A stretch of 64,000 nucleotides of DNA from Thalassovita mediterranea (GTDB lineage Bacteria > Pseudomonadota > Alphaproteobacteria > Rhodobacterales > Rhodobacteraceae). This document shows positions 42,646-51,692 of this stretch, in pieces. The notes beneath the pieces were generated by a model. The model was not told the DNA's origin, did no database searches, and was given only the letters and a program-made list of their open reading frames with translations. Each line of letters begins with the position of its first letter. Position 1 is the first letter of the stretch. The position numbers and the translations under genes were made by a program. The DNA is taken from assembly GCF_001458435.1 (NCBI RefSeq), contig NZ_CYSF01000003.1:62001-126000 (forward strand), in the 5' to 3' direction.

Positions 42646-43193
42646 GTTGTCCGTTTGCATCGCGCAAAAACGGCCCGACCCGGGGGCCCGACCTGTTGTG
42701 GCGGATGTCTGTCAGGGGCGAGTGCGGACGCGCGACGGGACAGGCTGCGGGCAGCCGTCTCAGTCAAACTCGTAGGTTTCGCGCGCCTCATCGCGTTTCT
42801 CTCCGGACGCTGCTGGCGGGTTTTAGCCCCTCGCACAGTGCGCCCATTACTAAGGCCTTGGTCGGTTCAAGCCGACCTCAGGCGGTCTAAACAGCCCGTT
42901 CACGCATATCGCGGCGCGGGCTCAATCGGTCTGATCGGAGGGTCGAGGCCAGTCATTTGTGGGCCGTCGGCCAATCTGTCGATCAGCGAAACTCATGCAG
43001 GGGGCGGATTTATCCACAGCACCCGTGGTTCGACCATAGTGCGTGCTGGGGATAAAATACAATGGGGAAAATGCGCATCCCGCCTTTTCGGGAAGGATTT
43101 ACATCCTATTGAAGAGGCTGGGCTGCTTACAAAACAGGCCGCGACAGGTGGCAACAGTTTCCCTAAAGTAAATACACCTATAAGGGGTACTAC
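42646..43193 (-). promoter_or_regulatory. Long leader/promoter region of rne
   Basis: There is no supported gene in these 548 bases. The half nearest rne is GC-rich with small stems (for example GGCCC/GGGCC near 42672-42688). The half next to the HAD gene is A/T-richer (43050-43195). RNase E genes in other bacteria have long leaders used for autoregulation, so this may be such a leader; no specific element is recognised. Confidence 0.4.
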
Positions 43194-43868
43194 CTAAGAC
43201 GATCGCCCGCGTTGCGCACTGAGCTGTGCCAAGCCCACCGCCTCTGGCAGCGTTGCGGCAACCATTTGTCCAAGGTCAGGCAGCGGTTTGCCCGCAGGGC
43301 GCAGATCGGGGACCTGTACCGCGTGACACCCGGCAGCAACAGCGGCGGCAACGCCGCGATCGCTATCTTCAAATGCCGCGGCGCGGGTTGGATCAACGCC
43401 TAGGCGCGAGGCGGCACTCAAATACGGGGTGGGGTCTGGTTTCGGCGTCGCGACCTCATCCCCGCCGATGACAAACGCCACATGCCGCAACAAATCCGCG
43501 CGTTCAAGATGGTGCCGCGCGCGATCCCCTGCGGTAGAGGTGACAACCGCCATCTGCGCGCCCTGCCCCGACAGATCTGACAAAAGATCGGCCACCCCCG
43601 GCTTCACCGGCACGCCATCAGCTAGGGCGTGATCGAAGGCGTCGGTCCAAGCGGCCTCCAGCGCGTCAACACTGATATGGGCTGGCAGAAACCCCGTCAG
43701 CAGCGCCCGCGCATCCGGCGCGGCGGTGCCGATCAGGGTCAAGCCAAAGGGTTCTGTTTCCGCAGGCGGCAGTCCCATGTCGGACAGCACATCAACGAAA
43801 CAGGCGATCGCCAGACGTTCTGTGTCCAGCAGCAACCCGTCCATGTCAAAAAGGTAGGCAGCAGGCAT
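43194..43868 (-). CDS. HAD-superfamily hydrolase (subfamily IA)
   Basis: The 224-residue protein has the HAD motifs: I YLFDMDGLLLDTE (nucleophile Asp and acid Asp), II VVTSTAG, III/IV with K of TPKPDP and FEDSDRG. A helical cap lies between residues about 15 and 85. It resembles phosphoglycolate/beta-phosphoglucomutase-like phosphatases; the substrate is unknown. Its ATG shares a base with the dctD stop (TGATG), so it is coupled to the two-component genes. A GTG at 43871 is an alternative start. Confidence 0.87.
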   Translation of the reverse strand: MPAAYLFDMDGLLLDTERLAIACFVDVLSDMGLPPAETEPFGLTLIGTAAPDARALLTGFLPAHISVDALEAAWTDAFDHALADGVPVKPGVADLLSDLSGQGAQMAVVTSTAGDRARHHLERADLLRHVAFVIGGDEVATPKPDPTPYLSAASRLGVDPTRAAAFEDSDRGVAAAVAAGCHAVQVPDLRPAGKPLPDLGQMVAATLPEAVGLAQLSAQRGRSS

Positions 43869-45202
43869 CACAGGTAATCAGCGCGGGCCAATCCGTATTT
43901 CGCCATCTTCTCGTTCAGGGTCCGGCGTGGCAGGCACAGCTCTTCCATGACCGACGCGATAGAGCCTTTGTGCCGGCGCATGGTGTTGTCGATCAACATG
44001 CGCTCAAACGCCTCAACGTACTCTTTCAGCGGCTTGCCTTCGGTGGTCATCACCGGCTGCATTTCCTCATGATCCGACATCAAGAGCGAAGCAATGGTGC
44101 CGGAGCCACGGCGCGATTGCAGTACCGCGCGTTCGGCCAGATTGATCAACTGGCGTACGTTACCGGGCCACGGCGCCTGCAGCAGCTGCGCGGCCTCTTG
44201 TGCTGACACCTGCGGGGTTTCGCAGCCGTATTCCTCGGCAAACTGTTCGCTCAGACGGGTGAAGAGCGTCAGGATATCCTCGCCCCGCTGGCGCAGTGGC
44301 GGCAGGGTGATCCGCAGGGCCGCAAGGCGGTAGAACAGGTCAGAGCGCAGCGCATCTTCGCAGGTGCGGTCCTGTTCCTGCATGTTGCAGATCGCCACAA
44401 CACGGGTTTCCGCAGGGCTGCCTTGATCGTTGATGAACGAGAGGAGACGCGCCTGCAGGCTATCGCTCAGCGCTTCGACATCTTCCAGAACCAGCGTACC
44501 ACCACGGGCCTCTTCGACGGCGGGCAATTGGCTGTCTTCGGGCAGCATCGGACCAAACAGACGCTTGGCCAGCGCATCTTCATCCCATGCGGCGCAGGAC
44601 AAGAGCACAAACTTCTTACCGGCGCGCGATCCAACCGCGTGCAGCGCATGCGCCACCAGCGTTTTGCCGGTGCCAGTTTCGCCGTCGATCAGCACATGAC
44701 CGTCGGCCTGTCCCAGATCCAGAATATCCTCTTTCAGACGTTCCATCGCGGGGGCGGAGCCGATGAGTTTCTTCATCAACTGGCCACCGTCGGACAGTTC
44801 ACGGCGCAGCGCACGGTTGTCCAGCGTCAGACGGCGGGCATTGGTCGCCTTTTTCGCCAGTTCGGTCATCCGGTCGGGGTTGAACGGTTTTTCAAGGAAA
44901 TCAAACGCGCCAACGCGCATCGCTTCAACTGCCATCGGCACGTCACCGTGACCGGTGATCATGATCACCGGCAACGCGCTGTCAGATCCCATCAGTTTTT
45001 TCAGGAACTGCATGCCGTCCATGCCGGGCATCTTGATGTCGGAAATCACGATACCGGGGTAATCGGGCCCCAGCGCCTTCAGCGCGTCTTCGGCACTGGC
45101 GAAGGTTTCCGTGTCGTAGCCCGACAGCGCCAGCCATTGGCTGATCGACTGACGCATATCCTGTTCATCGTCTACGATGGCGATTTTCATTGCTTTTGCC
45201 AT
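43868..45202 (-). CDS. dctD: C4-dicarboxylate response regulator DctD-like, lacking GAFTGA
   Basis: The 444-residue protein has a receiver domain with Asp55, an AAA+ domain with Walker A GETGTGKT (174-181), and a C-terminal Fis-type helix-turn-helix (GSIASVMEELCLPRRTLNEK). In sigma-54 activators the loop after ELFG contains GAFTGA; here RLFG is followed by PMLPEDSQLPAVEEARGG, so the sigma-54 contact is missing. Walker B reads LVLEDV in place of LFLDEI. Thus it probably does not drive sigma-54 promoters, similar to what is known for Rhodobacter capsulatus NtrC. It is preceded by dctB with a 14-base gap and coupled to the HAD gene. Confidence 0.88.
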   Translation of the reverse strand: MAKAMKIAIVDDEQDMRQSISQWLALSGYDTETFASAEDALKALGPDYPGIVISDIKMPGMDGMQFLKKLMGSDSALPVIMITGHGDVPMAVEAMRVGAFDFLEKPFNPDRMTELAKKATNARRLTLDNRALRRELSDGGQLMKKLIGSAPAMERLKEDILDLGQADGHVLIDGETGTGKTLVAHALHAVGSRAGKKFVLLSCAAWDEDALAKRLFGPMLPEDSQLPAVEEARGGTLVLEDVEALSDSLQARLLSFINDQGSPAETRVVAICNMQEQDRTCEDALRSDLFYRLAALRITLPPLRQRGEDILTLFTRLSEQFAEEYGCETPQVSAQEAAQLLQAPWPGNVRQLINLAERAVLQSRRGSGTIASLLMSDHEEMQPVMTTEGKPLKEYVEAFERMLIDNTMRRHKGSIASVMEELCLPRRTLNEKMAKYGLARADYL

Positions 45203-45216
45203 GATGATCCCGGCCC

Positions 45217-47001
45217 TTATTCAGCCGCCTCAATATCACTTTCACCTGTTAAGATAGGCAGCTGCATCTCAAATACAGCCCCCCCACCCTCAGCATTGCG
45301 TGCTAAGAGGCGTCCCCCTAGGTCGTTCACGATCCCCGAGGAAATGGCAAGCCCCAGACCAACGCCATCACCAGGACGCTTGGTGGTGTAGAAAGGTTCG
45401 AACAGTGCATCCAGATCCTCGATCCCTTGCCCGTTGTCGCGCACGGTGAGGGTGACGGTTTCACCGGCAGCAAGGATCAGGTCCACCTGCGGTTCATCTA
45501 CCGACTGCGTCGCGTCCAATGCGTTGCGCAACAGGTTGATCATCACCTGTTCTACGCGCACGCGATCGCCCATCACATGCACAGGCTCATCCGGTGTCAC
45601 GCGGCTGATCTGTACCTTGCGGTTTTTCAGTTGTGGCTCCATCATCGACAGGGCCGAGGCCAGCGCATCGCCCATATTCACAGGGGTAAAGTGGTCGCCA
45701 CCTTTGCGCGCGTAGGATTTCAGCTGGCGGGTAATTTGCCCCATGCGATCAATCAGATCGTCGATCCGCTGAAACGACGATAGCGCCTCTTCGGGGCGGT
45801 TTCGGTTCAGCAGCAACCGCGCGCCCGCCAGATAGGTCCGCATCGCGGCCAGTGGCTGGTTCAACTCGTGACTGACGGCTGCAGACATCTCACCCAATGC
45901 CGCCAGTTTCGACGATTGCGCCAGCGTTTGTTCGGCCACGGCGAGGGTCTGTTGCACCCGTTCACGCTCGGCGATTTCCCGCTGCAGACGTGTATTCAAT
46001 GCGCGAAGCTCTGCCGATTCCCGCTGGAACAGCATCATACGTCCCGCGGTTTTGCGGCTGAGGGCGTAGAACGCTAACGCCAACAGCATGGCGAATCCCA
46101 TAATTTCCAGCGCCAGAACACCGTTTACCTTGTCACGTACGCTTTCGTATGTGGTGAAGCTGGCGATGTGCCAACCACGGAAGGGAATGCGACTTTCCAT
46201 GCGCATCACTGCCTGCCCCTGCACATAAGCATCAGCCGGCAGTGCGGTCCAATCGGCGGTGGCCTGAATGGCGCGCTGGATGGCAGACTGTGCCGGCGCC
46301 TTGGTCAATGCCTCTGCCTCTGTCTTGCCGCGCCAGCGGGGTTCGGTCGCCAGAATGATCGCACCAGTGCTGTCGGTGACCAAAACTGCGTCAGAAATAC
46401 CCGCCCAAGCGCGTTCAAACTTGTGCAGGTCCACCTCAACCATGATCACCCCAAGGAGCTGCCCCAGATCCTCAATCCGGCGCGAATAGACGAAGCTGTA
46501 TCCACCAGTTTCATTTTCCAGAACGGTAAACAGCGTCTCACTCGCCCTTGCGGCGTTGACAAAATAGGGGTCAGAGCGGTGCTGGCTGCCCAGACGGCTG
46601 CGATCCGTTGCAGCAACGGCACGGCCATCGGAATCCAGCAGCATCAGCGAGGCGGCGCCAATCTCCTCAACGAAGGAAATCAATCGTTGTGACGATGTTG
46701 AATAGTCTGACGAATTCAGCGCCCCGATCAGGGCCGGATCGCGCGACAACAGCTGCGGCACGATCGCGTTACGCCGCAACTCTGACAATAGGTTGCCAGA
46801 ATAAAGCGCAAGACGCAGCTCCGCGCGGTTGCGGGTGTTTTCGGTAAAGCGGTCGGTCAGCAAAACATTGGTGACAACAACCGTGATCACCGCCAGCACA
46901 AACAGCAGCGCCAGCGCAATCCGCACACGCCAAGAGGTCAGCGGCGCGCGTTGCAGGGAACTGGTATTTGAGTCGGAGGGAGAATTGGGCAGCTCAGACA
47001 T
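45217..47001 (-). CDS. dctB: C4-dicarboxylate sensor histidine kinase DctB-like
   Basis: The 594-residue protein has one membrane helix at about 24-48, a periplasmic double-PAS sensor (about 50-285, with DSDGRAVAATDRSRLG and GYSFVYSRRI), a second helix at about 293-313, a coiled coil, and a kinase core. The phosphorylated His378 lies in AAVSHELNQPL; the ATP lid shows NLLRNALDA, DNGQGI and GVGLGLAIS. It senses C4-dicarboxylates and phosphorylates DctD. The start at 47001 lies only 15 bases behind a stable hairpin (47016-47035). No dctPQM transporter is within the window. Confidence 0.9.
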   Translation of the reverse strand: MSELPNSPSDSNTSSLQRAPLTSWRVRIALALLFVLAVITVVVTNVLLTDRFTENTRNRAELRLALYSGNLLSELRRNAIVPQLLSRDPALIGALNSSDYSTSSQRLISFVEEIGAASLMLLDSDGRAVAATDRSRLGSQHRSDPYFVNAARASETLFTVLENETGGYSFVYSRRIEDLGQLLGVIMVEVDLHKFERAWAGISDAVLVTDSTGAIILATEPRWRGKTEAEALTKAPAQSAIQRAIQATADWTALPADAYVQGQAVMRMESRIPFRGWHIASFTTYESVRDKVNGVLALEIMGFAMLLALAFYALSRKTAGRMMLFQRESAELRALNTRLQREIAERERVQQTLAVAEQTLAQSSKLAALGEMSAAVSHELNQPLAAMRTYLAGARLLLNRNRPEEALSSFQRIDDLIDRMGQITRQLKSYARKGGDHFTPVNMGDALASALSMMEPQLKNRKVQISRVTPDEPVHVMGDRVRVEQVMINLLRNALDATQSVDEPQVDLILAAGETVTLTVRDNGQGIEDLDALFEPFYTTKRPGDGVGLGLAISSGIVNDLGGRLLARNAEGGGAVFEMQLPILTGESDIEAAE

Positions 47002-47015
47002 ATGCCCAAGGTAAA

Positions 47016-47035
47016 GCAGCCCCCGTAGGGGCTGC
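47016..47035 (-). terminator. Hairpin between purQ and dctB
   Basis: The perfect stem GCAGCCCC/GGGGCTGC has a 4-base loop; on the minus strand TTTA follows. It lies 12 bases after the purQ stop and 14 bases before the dctB start, so it may end the pur transcript or limit access to the dctB ribosome site. Confidence 0.65.
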
Positions 47036-47047
47036 AAGAGCGCATCG

Positions 47048-47716
47048 TTACGCGCTGACCAGTTGGTCCATCAGGCTGCGGAACATTGCCGATCCGTCAG
47101 CGCCACCATGGCGGGGATCTACCGCACGTTCAGGGTGCGGCATCATGCCAAGAACGCGGCGGTTGTCCGACAGGATGCCCGCGATATCACCATCCGACCC
47201 GTTGGGGTTGTCGGTGTAGGTAAAGGCCACACGATCCTCACCCTGCAGACGGGCCAGCAGATCGGCGTCAGCGTTGTAGTTGCCATCATGGTGCGCCACG
47301 GGAATGGTCACCTCTTGGCCCGCGCTGTAGCCAGCGGTGAAGGCGCTGTCAGCAGTCGCGACGTTCAGGCCCACCTGTTTACAGATGAATTTCAGCCCTG
47401 CGTTGCGCATCAGCGCACCCGGCAGCAGGCCGGTTTCGGTCAGGATCTGGAACCCGTTACAGATGCCCAGTGCATACCCACCACGTTCGGCGTGTTTCAC
47501 CACAGACCGGCAGATGGGCGAGTTGGCAGCGATTGCGCCGCAGCGCAGGTAGTCGCCAAAGGAAAACCCGCCGGGGATGCCGACAATGTCGATCCCTTCG
47601 GGCAGGTCGGTGTCCTTGTGCCAGACCATGGTGACATCGGCGCCTGCGCGCTCAAATGCCACGGCCAGATCGCGGTCACAGTTGGAACCGGGGAAGACGA
47701 TGACAGCAGCTTTCAT
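47048..47716 (-). CDS. purQ: Phosphoribosylformylglycinamidine synthase, glutaminase subunit
   Basis: The 222-residue class I glutamine amidotransferase has the nucleophile Cys86 in LGICNGFQ and the PHPER motif with His and Glu of the triad. It supplies ammonia to PurL for purine synthesis in the three-subunit type together with PurS. It lies 32 bases after purS. PurL is not in the window. Confidence 0.96.
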   Translation of the reverse strand: MKAAVIVFPGSNCDRDLAVAFERAGADVTMVWHKDTDLPEGIDIVGIPGGFSFGDYLRCGAIAANSPICRSVVKHAERGGYALGICNGFQILTETGLLPGALMRNAGLKFICKQVGLNVATADSAFTAGYSAGQEVTIPVAHHDGNYNADADLLARLQGEDRVAFTYTDNPNGSDGDIAGILSDNRRVLGMMPHPERAVDPRHGGADGSAMFRSLMDQLVSA

Positions 47717-47748
47717 GTGCTCTCTCCTCTTGAGTGGGTGGTCGCGGC

Positions 47749-47979
47749 TTAGGCCAGCTCGATCGTGTAGCTTTCAATCACGGTGTTGGCGAGCAACTTC
47801 TCGCACATCTCTTTGACGGTCTCTTCCGAGGTGCCATCGGCCAGATCCAGTTCGATCACTTTGCCCTGACGGACGCCTTCGACGCCCTCAAAGCCCAGCG
47901 CGCCCAGCGCGTGGCGCACGGCCTCACCCTGGGGGTCCAGAACACCGTTTTTCAGCATGACGTGTACGCGAGCTTTCAT
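47749..47979 (-). CDS. purS: Phosphoribosylformylglycinamidine synthase subunit PurS
   Basis: The 76-residue protein starts [20 protein letters not shown] and includes [14 protein letters not shown] and the end VIESYTIEL, typical of PurS. It forms a bridging dimer between PurQ and PurL. The ATG at 47979 is the family start. It lies between purC and purQ; a hairpin separates it from purC. Confidence 0.95.
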   Translation of the reverse strand: MKARVHVMLKNGVLDPQGEAVRHALGALGFEGVEGVRQGKVIELDLADGTSEETVKEMCEKLLANTVIESYTIELA

Positions 47980-48016
47980 GTGCGTCTCTCCGGTCTCAGT
48001 CGTTATCTTGATATGC

Positions 48017-48041
48017 AAAACGCCCGGCATGACACCGGGCG
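48017..48041 (-). terminator. Hairpin between purC and purS
   Basis: The stem CGCCCGG/CCGGGCG (48021-48041) with a 7-base loop is followed on the minus strand by TTTTGC. It lies 6 bases after the purC stop and may partly terminate before purS. Confidence 0.6.
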
Positions 48042-48047
48042 CAGGAA

Positions 48048-48809
48048 TTAGTTGATCAGGGTCGGCTTGGACACAGGCGGCTGGCCCTTGGGCATGACGC
48101 CCAGCCGGGTCGCAACCTCTGTGTACGCGTCGGTCAGACTGCCGAGGTCGCGGCGGAACACGTCTTTGTCCAGCTTTTCGCCGGTTTCAATGTCCCACAG
48201 ACGGCAGCTGTCGGGGCTGATTTCATCCGCCACAACCAGACGCTGGAAATCCCCTTCGAACACGCGGCCAATCTCAATCTTGAAGTCGATCAGCTTGATG
48301 CCGACGCCATACATGACGCCCGACAGGAAGTCGTTCACGCGCAGCGCAATGCTCAGGATATCGTCCATGTCCTGCTGGCTGGCCCAGCCAAAGGCGGCGA
48401 TATATTCTTCGGGCACCAGCGGGTCGCCCAGCGCGTCGTCTTTGTAGCTGTATTCGACAATCGGACGCGGCAGTTGCGTGCCCTCTTCGATACCCATGCG
48501 TTTGGCCATCGACCCGGCAGCGTAGTTGCGCACGATCACTTCCAGCGGGATGATCTCGCACGAGCGCACCAGCTGTTCACGCATGTTCAAACGCTTGAGG
48601 AAGTGGGTGGGAACGCCAACATTAGCCAGACCCAGCATGAAGTATTCCGAAAGCATGTTGTTCAGAACACCTTTGCCTTCGATCACGTCCTTCTTTTCGG
48701 CGTTGAACGCGGTGGCGTCATCCTTGAAGTATTGCACGATGGTGCCCGGTTCGGGACCTTCATACAGGGTTTTCGCTTTGCCTTCGTAGATTTTCTTGCG
48801 CCGTGCCAT
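48048..48809 (-). CDS. purC: SAICAR synthase
   Basis: The 253-residue protein is full length: [20 protein letters not shown] with the nucleotide loop, [15 protein letters not shown], and [11 protein letters not shown]. It makes SAICAR from CAIR and aspartate with ATP. The ATG at 48809 has GGAGTGG 5 bases upstream. It is the first gene of the purC-purS-purQ run. The 163-base gap upstream to terB contains no gene. Confidence 0.97.
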   Translation of the reverse strand: MARRKKIYEGKAKTLYEGPEPGTIVQYFKDDATAFNAEKKDVIEGKGVLNNMLSEYFMLGLANVGVPTHFLKRLNMREQLVRSCEIIPLEVIVRNYAAGSMAKRMGIEEGTQLPRPIVEYSYKDDALGDPLVPEEYIAAFGWASQQDMDDILSIALRVNDFLSGVMYGVGIKLIDFKIEIGRVFEGDFQRLVVADEISPDSCRLWDIETGEKLDKDVFRRDLGSLTDAYTEVATRLGVMPKGQPPVSKPTLIN

Positions 48810-48972
48810 GACCACTCCGTCAGTGATCCGGGGCCGAGTCCCCGGGGTTGGCGCCCTCTTAGGGCAAGAACGCCTTTGTCGCAAGCGTGGTGAGCACATG
48901 TTGTCACAGGAATGTAACGTACCGGCAGCCCCGCCACGCTGCTGTGCAGCAAATTTGCCGCCTTAGATGGCG

Positions 48973-49473
48973 TCAGGACGCATCCTGTGCCCGTTGCAGC
49001 ATGCCCACAACGTCGACAATCTGCGCAAAGGTGTCATCGGGCAGAACGAAACGTTCCGCGATTTCAGCCAATGCCTGTTTTTCGCGGTGCGCCAAATGAC
49101 CATCAACCATCGCGACCCGCATGGCAAAACAGACAGCGGTTTCGCGCAACGGCATTTCCAGTTCTGCGGCGGCATGATCAATCACGGCCTCGGCGCCTTT
49201 GGTTTTCAATTCCTCCAACAGGCTGTCGATCAGCGCCTCGACACTGCCTTCGGGAAGGCGGGCGTAAATTGGACTGAAGGCACACAGATTTTGCAGCATC
49301 GCCTGTTCCGCCTCGGCAATACGACCATCGGCCGCCATCGTCAGCACCGCAGGCGCCAGCGTCGCCCGCGCATGAGCAGGCAAATCCGCCAGATCCAGCG
49401 AAGCAACCGCAGTGCTGGCATTTACCGCCTGTGCGGTATCGTTCTGGCCCAGAAGGCGGGTAAAGAATGTCAT
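48973..49473 (-). CDS. TerB-family tellurite resistance-like protein
   Basis: The 166-residue helical protein shows the TerB pattern of two metal-binding acidic helices: TMAADGRIAEAEQAML and RVAMVDGHLAHREKQAL (DGxxxxxE type). There is no signal peptide or membrane helix. TerB proteins are linked to stress and metalloid responses but their role is unclear. The ATG at 49473 follows CAGGA by 7 bases. It is divergent from the DUF1476 gene with a 199-base gap. Confidence 0.82.
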   Translation of the reverse strand: MTFFTRLLGQNDTAQAVNASTAVASLDLADLPAHARATLAPAVLTMAADGRIAEAEQAMLQNLCAFSPIYARLPEGSVEALIDSLLEELKTKGAEAVIDHAAAELEMPLRETAVCFAMRVAMVDGHLAHREKQALAEIAERFVLPDDTFAQIVDVVGMLQRAQDAS

Positions 49474-49672
49474 AGCTTGTCCTGTTTGCTGCGCAGTGTC
49501 CGTTTCACAGTAAACGCACGAAACACATGTTGTTTTAGCCACAGGCAGGGATGGGTTTAGACTTGCTTTGATCTGCGGATGTGGTTTGATCTGTGTCATG
49601 TCGCAGCAATGCCCCTAATGGCACAAAGCAAATGCGCCGTTATTCTAACAGGACTAAAAAAGGGACAAGGCA

Positions 49673-49990
49673 ATGAGCACCTTTGACGAACGCGAAGCAG
49701 CATTTGAAGCAAAATTCGCCCATGACGAAGAAACCAAGTTTAAGGCAGAAGCCCGCGCCAACAAAGCACTGGGTCTGTGGGCCGCTGAGCTGCAGGGCCT
49801 GTCGGGCGATGCAGCCGAAGAATATGCGCTGACCGTGATCAAAGCTGACTTCGAAGAAGCAGGCCACGAAGACGTGGTACGCAAAGTGGCCGCAGATCTG
49901 GACGGTAAGGCAGACGCCGACGCAATCCGTGCGAAACGCGCCGAACTGCTGAGCGCGGTCAAGGCTGACATGACCAAAGCTGCCGACTAA
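49673..49990 (+). CDS. F1Fo-ATPase inhibitor subunit zeta (DUF1476)
   Basis: The 105-residue helical protein starts MSTFDEREAAFEAKFAHDEE, the DUF1476 signature, followed by KFKAEARANKALGLWAAELQ. In Paracoccus and relatives this subunit blocks reverse rotation of F1Fo-ATPase via its N-terminal helix. It is encoded apart from the atp operon, as usual. It is a single gene followed by a very strong terminator. Confidence 0.92.
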   Translation: MSTFDEREAAFEAKFAHDEETKFKAEARANKALGLWAAELQGLSGDAAEEYALTVIKADFEEAGHEDVVRKVAADLDGKADADAIRAKRAELLSAVKADMTKAAD

Positions 49991-50058
49991 GACAGCGGCC
50001 AAACGGGTCTATGCCGCGCCGGCGCCACACGCCAGCGGCATAACCGCCAGAAATAGAC

Positions 50059-50090
50059 AAACGCGGCGGTCCTCGCCGCGTTTTTGCGTT
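50059..50090 (+). terminator. Intrinsic terminator of the DUF1476 gene
   Basis: The perfect 10-base-pair stem AAACGCGGCG/CGCCGCGTTT has a 5-base loop and is followed by TTGCGTTTTT. A second stem ATGCCGC/GCGGCAT precedes it at about 50010-50040. Confidence 0.9.
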
Positions 50091-50210
50091 TTTGCAGGTA
50101 CCTGCCCCCTTGGCCTTTGCGTCTTTGCCCTATAGCGTTCGGCGAATCCTGCCCTGCACTGCGTCGGACAGGTTCCCTTATGATCCTGATCACAGCATTG
50201 GACTGATCTC

Positions 50211-51227
50211 ATGACCAACGCCCTCTCCCGCATTCTCGAAACCCGCGACTGGCTCTTGGCCGATGGCGCCACAGGCACCAACCTGTTCAACATGGGGCTT
50301 CAGTCCGGCGACGCGCCTGAACTGTGGAACGAACAGCATCCCGACCGGATCAAGAAACTGTATCAGATGGCGGTGGATGCGGGCAGTGATCTGTTCCTGA
50401 CCAACAGCTTTGGCGGCAACGCATCCCGTTTGAAACTGCATGACGCTGGCGACCGCGCCCGCGAACTGTCCCGTATGGCGGCCGAAATTGGCCGCGAGGT
50501 GGCAGATGCCTGTGATCGCGATGTCATTGTCGCGGGCTCCGTTGGTCCGACGGGTGAGATTTTTGAACCCATGGGCCCGCTGACCCATGCAGCCGCGGTC
50601 GAGATGTTCCATGAACAGGCCGAAGGTCTGAAAGAAGGCGGCGCGGACGTGCTGTGGCTGGAAACCATTTCGGCCCCCGAAGAATACATCGCCGCCGCCG
50701 AAGCCTTTGCGCTGGCCGATATGCCCTGGTGCGGCACCATGAGCTTTGACACTGCAGGGCGTACCATGATGGGCGTGACCTCGGCCCAGATGACCGAAAT
50801 GGTCGAAAAGCTGCCGAACCCGCCGCTGGCCTTTGGCGCCAACTGTGGTGTGGGGGCCGCTGATCTGATGCGCACCGTGCTGGGCTTTGCCGCCCAAGGC
50901 TCCGAACGTCCGCTGATTGCCAAAGGCAACGCTGGCATCCCGAAATACGTTGATGGTCACATCCACTATGACGGCACGCCGGAACTGATGGCGGAATACG
51001 CCGTTCTGGCCCGTGACGCTGGTGCCACCATCATCGGTGGTTGCTGTGGCACCATGCCAGAACATCTGGCAGCCATGCGCAAGGCGCTGGAAACCCGTGA
51101 GCGCGGCCCGCGCCCGACACTGGATCAAGTGGCAGAGGCGCTTGGTGGTTTCTCCTCCGCGTCGGACGGCACCGGCGAAGACGCAGATGCGCCCAAGCGT
51201 GAACGCCGCGGCCGTCGCCGCAGCTAA
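50211..51227 (+). CDS. bmt: Betaine-homocysteine S-methyltransferase
   Basis: The 338-residue protein has the homocysteine methyltransferase barrel: LLADGATGTNLFNMG, GSVGPTG, and the zinc Cys set C212 (FGANCGVG) and C278-C279 (IIGGCCGT). It should move a methyl group from betaine or a related donor to homocysteine. Together with mtbC and DUF1638 about 2 kb downstream it forms the B12-linked one-carbon set of Rhodobacterales, but here an inverted two-component pair stands between. The C-terminal tail is Arg-rich (KRERRGRRR). The 220-base leader contains no riboswitch I recognise. Confidence 0.9.
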   Translation: MTNALSRILETRDWLLADGATGTNLFNMGLQSGDAPELWNEQHPDRIKKLYQMAVDAGSDLFLTNSFGGNASRLKLHDAGDRARELSRMAAEIGREVADACDRDVIVAGSVGPTGEIFEPMGPLTHAAAVEMFHEQAEGLKEGGADVLWLETISAPEEYIAAAEAFALADMPWCGTMSFDTAGRTMMGVTSAQMTEMVEKLPNPPLAFGANCGVGAADLMRTVLGFAAQGSERPLIAKGNAGIPKYVDGHIHYDGTPELMAEYAVLARDAGATIIGGCCGTMPEHLAAMRKALETRERGPRPTLDQVAEALGGFSSASDGTGEDADAPKRERRGRRRS

Positions 51228-51247
51228 TCACCGCTGCAAAGAAACGC

Positions 51248-51278
51248 GCCGTCCAGCCTATTTCACTGGCTGGGCGGC
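51248..51278. terminator. Stem-loop between bmt and the response regulator
   Basis: GCCGTCCAGCC and GGCTGGGCGGC pair with one G-T pair around a 9-base loop. It lies between convergent genes and includes the response regulator stop. Confidence 0.55.
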
Positions 51279-51638
51279 CAACACATCCGCGACGCTGCGC
51301 AACAGTTCCATCGCGCCGATCGGTTTTGACAAAATCTGTTGCGCCCCCAGCAATTTCGCCACCTCCAGATAATTCGCCGCCGAGGTACGTGCCCCGCCAG
51401 AAATAGCAATAACGGGCGGCGCATCCGCATGTTTGCGCAACTCACGGATCACCTCGACCCCATCGCAGTTGGGCATAATGATGTCAGTCAGCACCAGATC
51501 GACATCGGTGCTGCGCAACAGGGCCAACCCCTGTCGCCCGTCAACAGCAGTTGTCACGTTATGCCCATCCGCGTTGAGAATAATTTCAAAGGTATCGCGG
51601 ACAGCGGGGTCGTCTTCGATCAATAGAATGTGTGCCAT
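51258..51638 (-). CDS. Single-domain response regulator
   Basis: The 126-residue protein is a receiver domain alone: HILLIEDDPAVRDTF, phosphorylated Asp52 in LVLTDIIMPNCDG, and Lys in ILSKPIG. With no output domain it must pass the phosphate on or act by protein contact. It follows the histidine kinase gene by 54 bases on the same strand and is probably its partner. The ATG at 51638 is the family-like start; a GTG at 51653 is possible. Confidence 0.9.
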   Translation of the reverse strand: MAHILLIEDDPAVRDTFEIILNADGHNVTTAVDGRQGLALLRSTDVDLVLTDIIMPNCDGVEVIRELRKHADAPPVIAISGGARTSAANYLEVAKLLGAQQILSKPIGAMELLRSVADVLAAQPVK

Positions 51639-51692
51639 TTGGGGTCTGCTCACGGTTAAATGTAGTTTGCTGGCGACGCAGCGAGAAAAGCT

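Noticed and set aside
41083-43197. A 704-codon open frame on the plus strand opposite rne
   Set aside because: It mirrors the GC-rich codons of rne, has Phe/Arg/Gly-biased composition without any family motif, and extends through the rne leader. It is a shadow frame.
50091-50210. Possible SAM or SAH riboswitch in front of bmt
   Set aside because: I looked for SAM-II, SAM-V and SAM/SAH-type cores and saw only weak stems. A covariance-model search would decide; a significant hit would reverse this.
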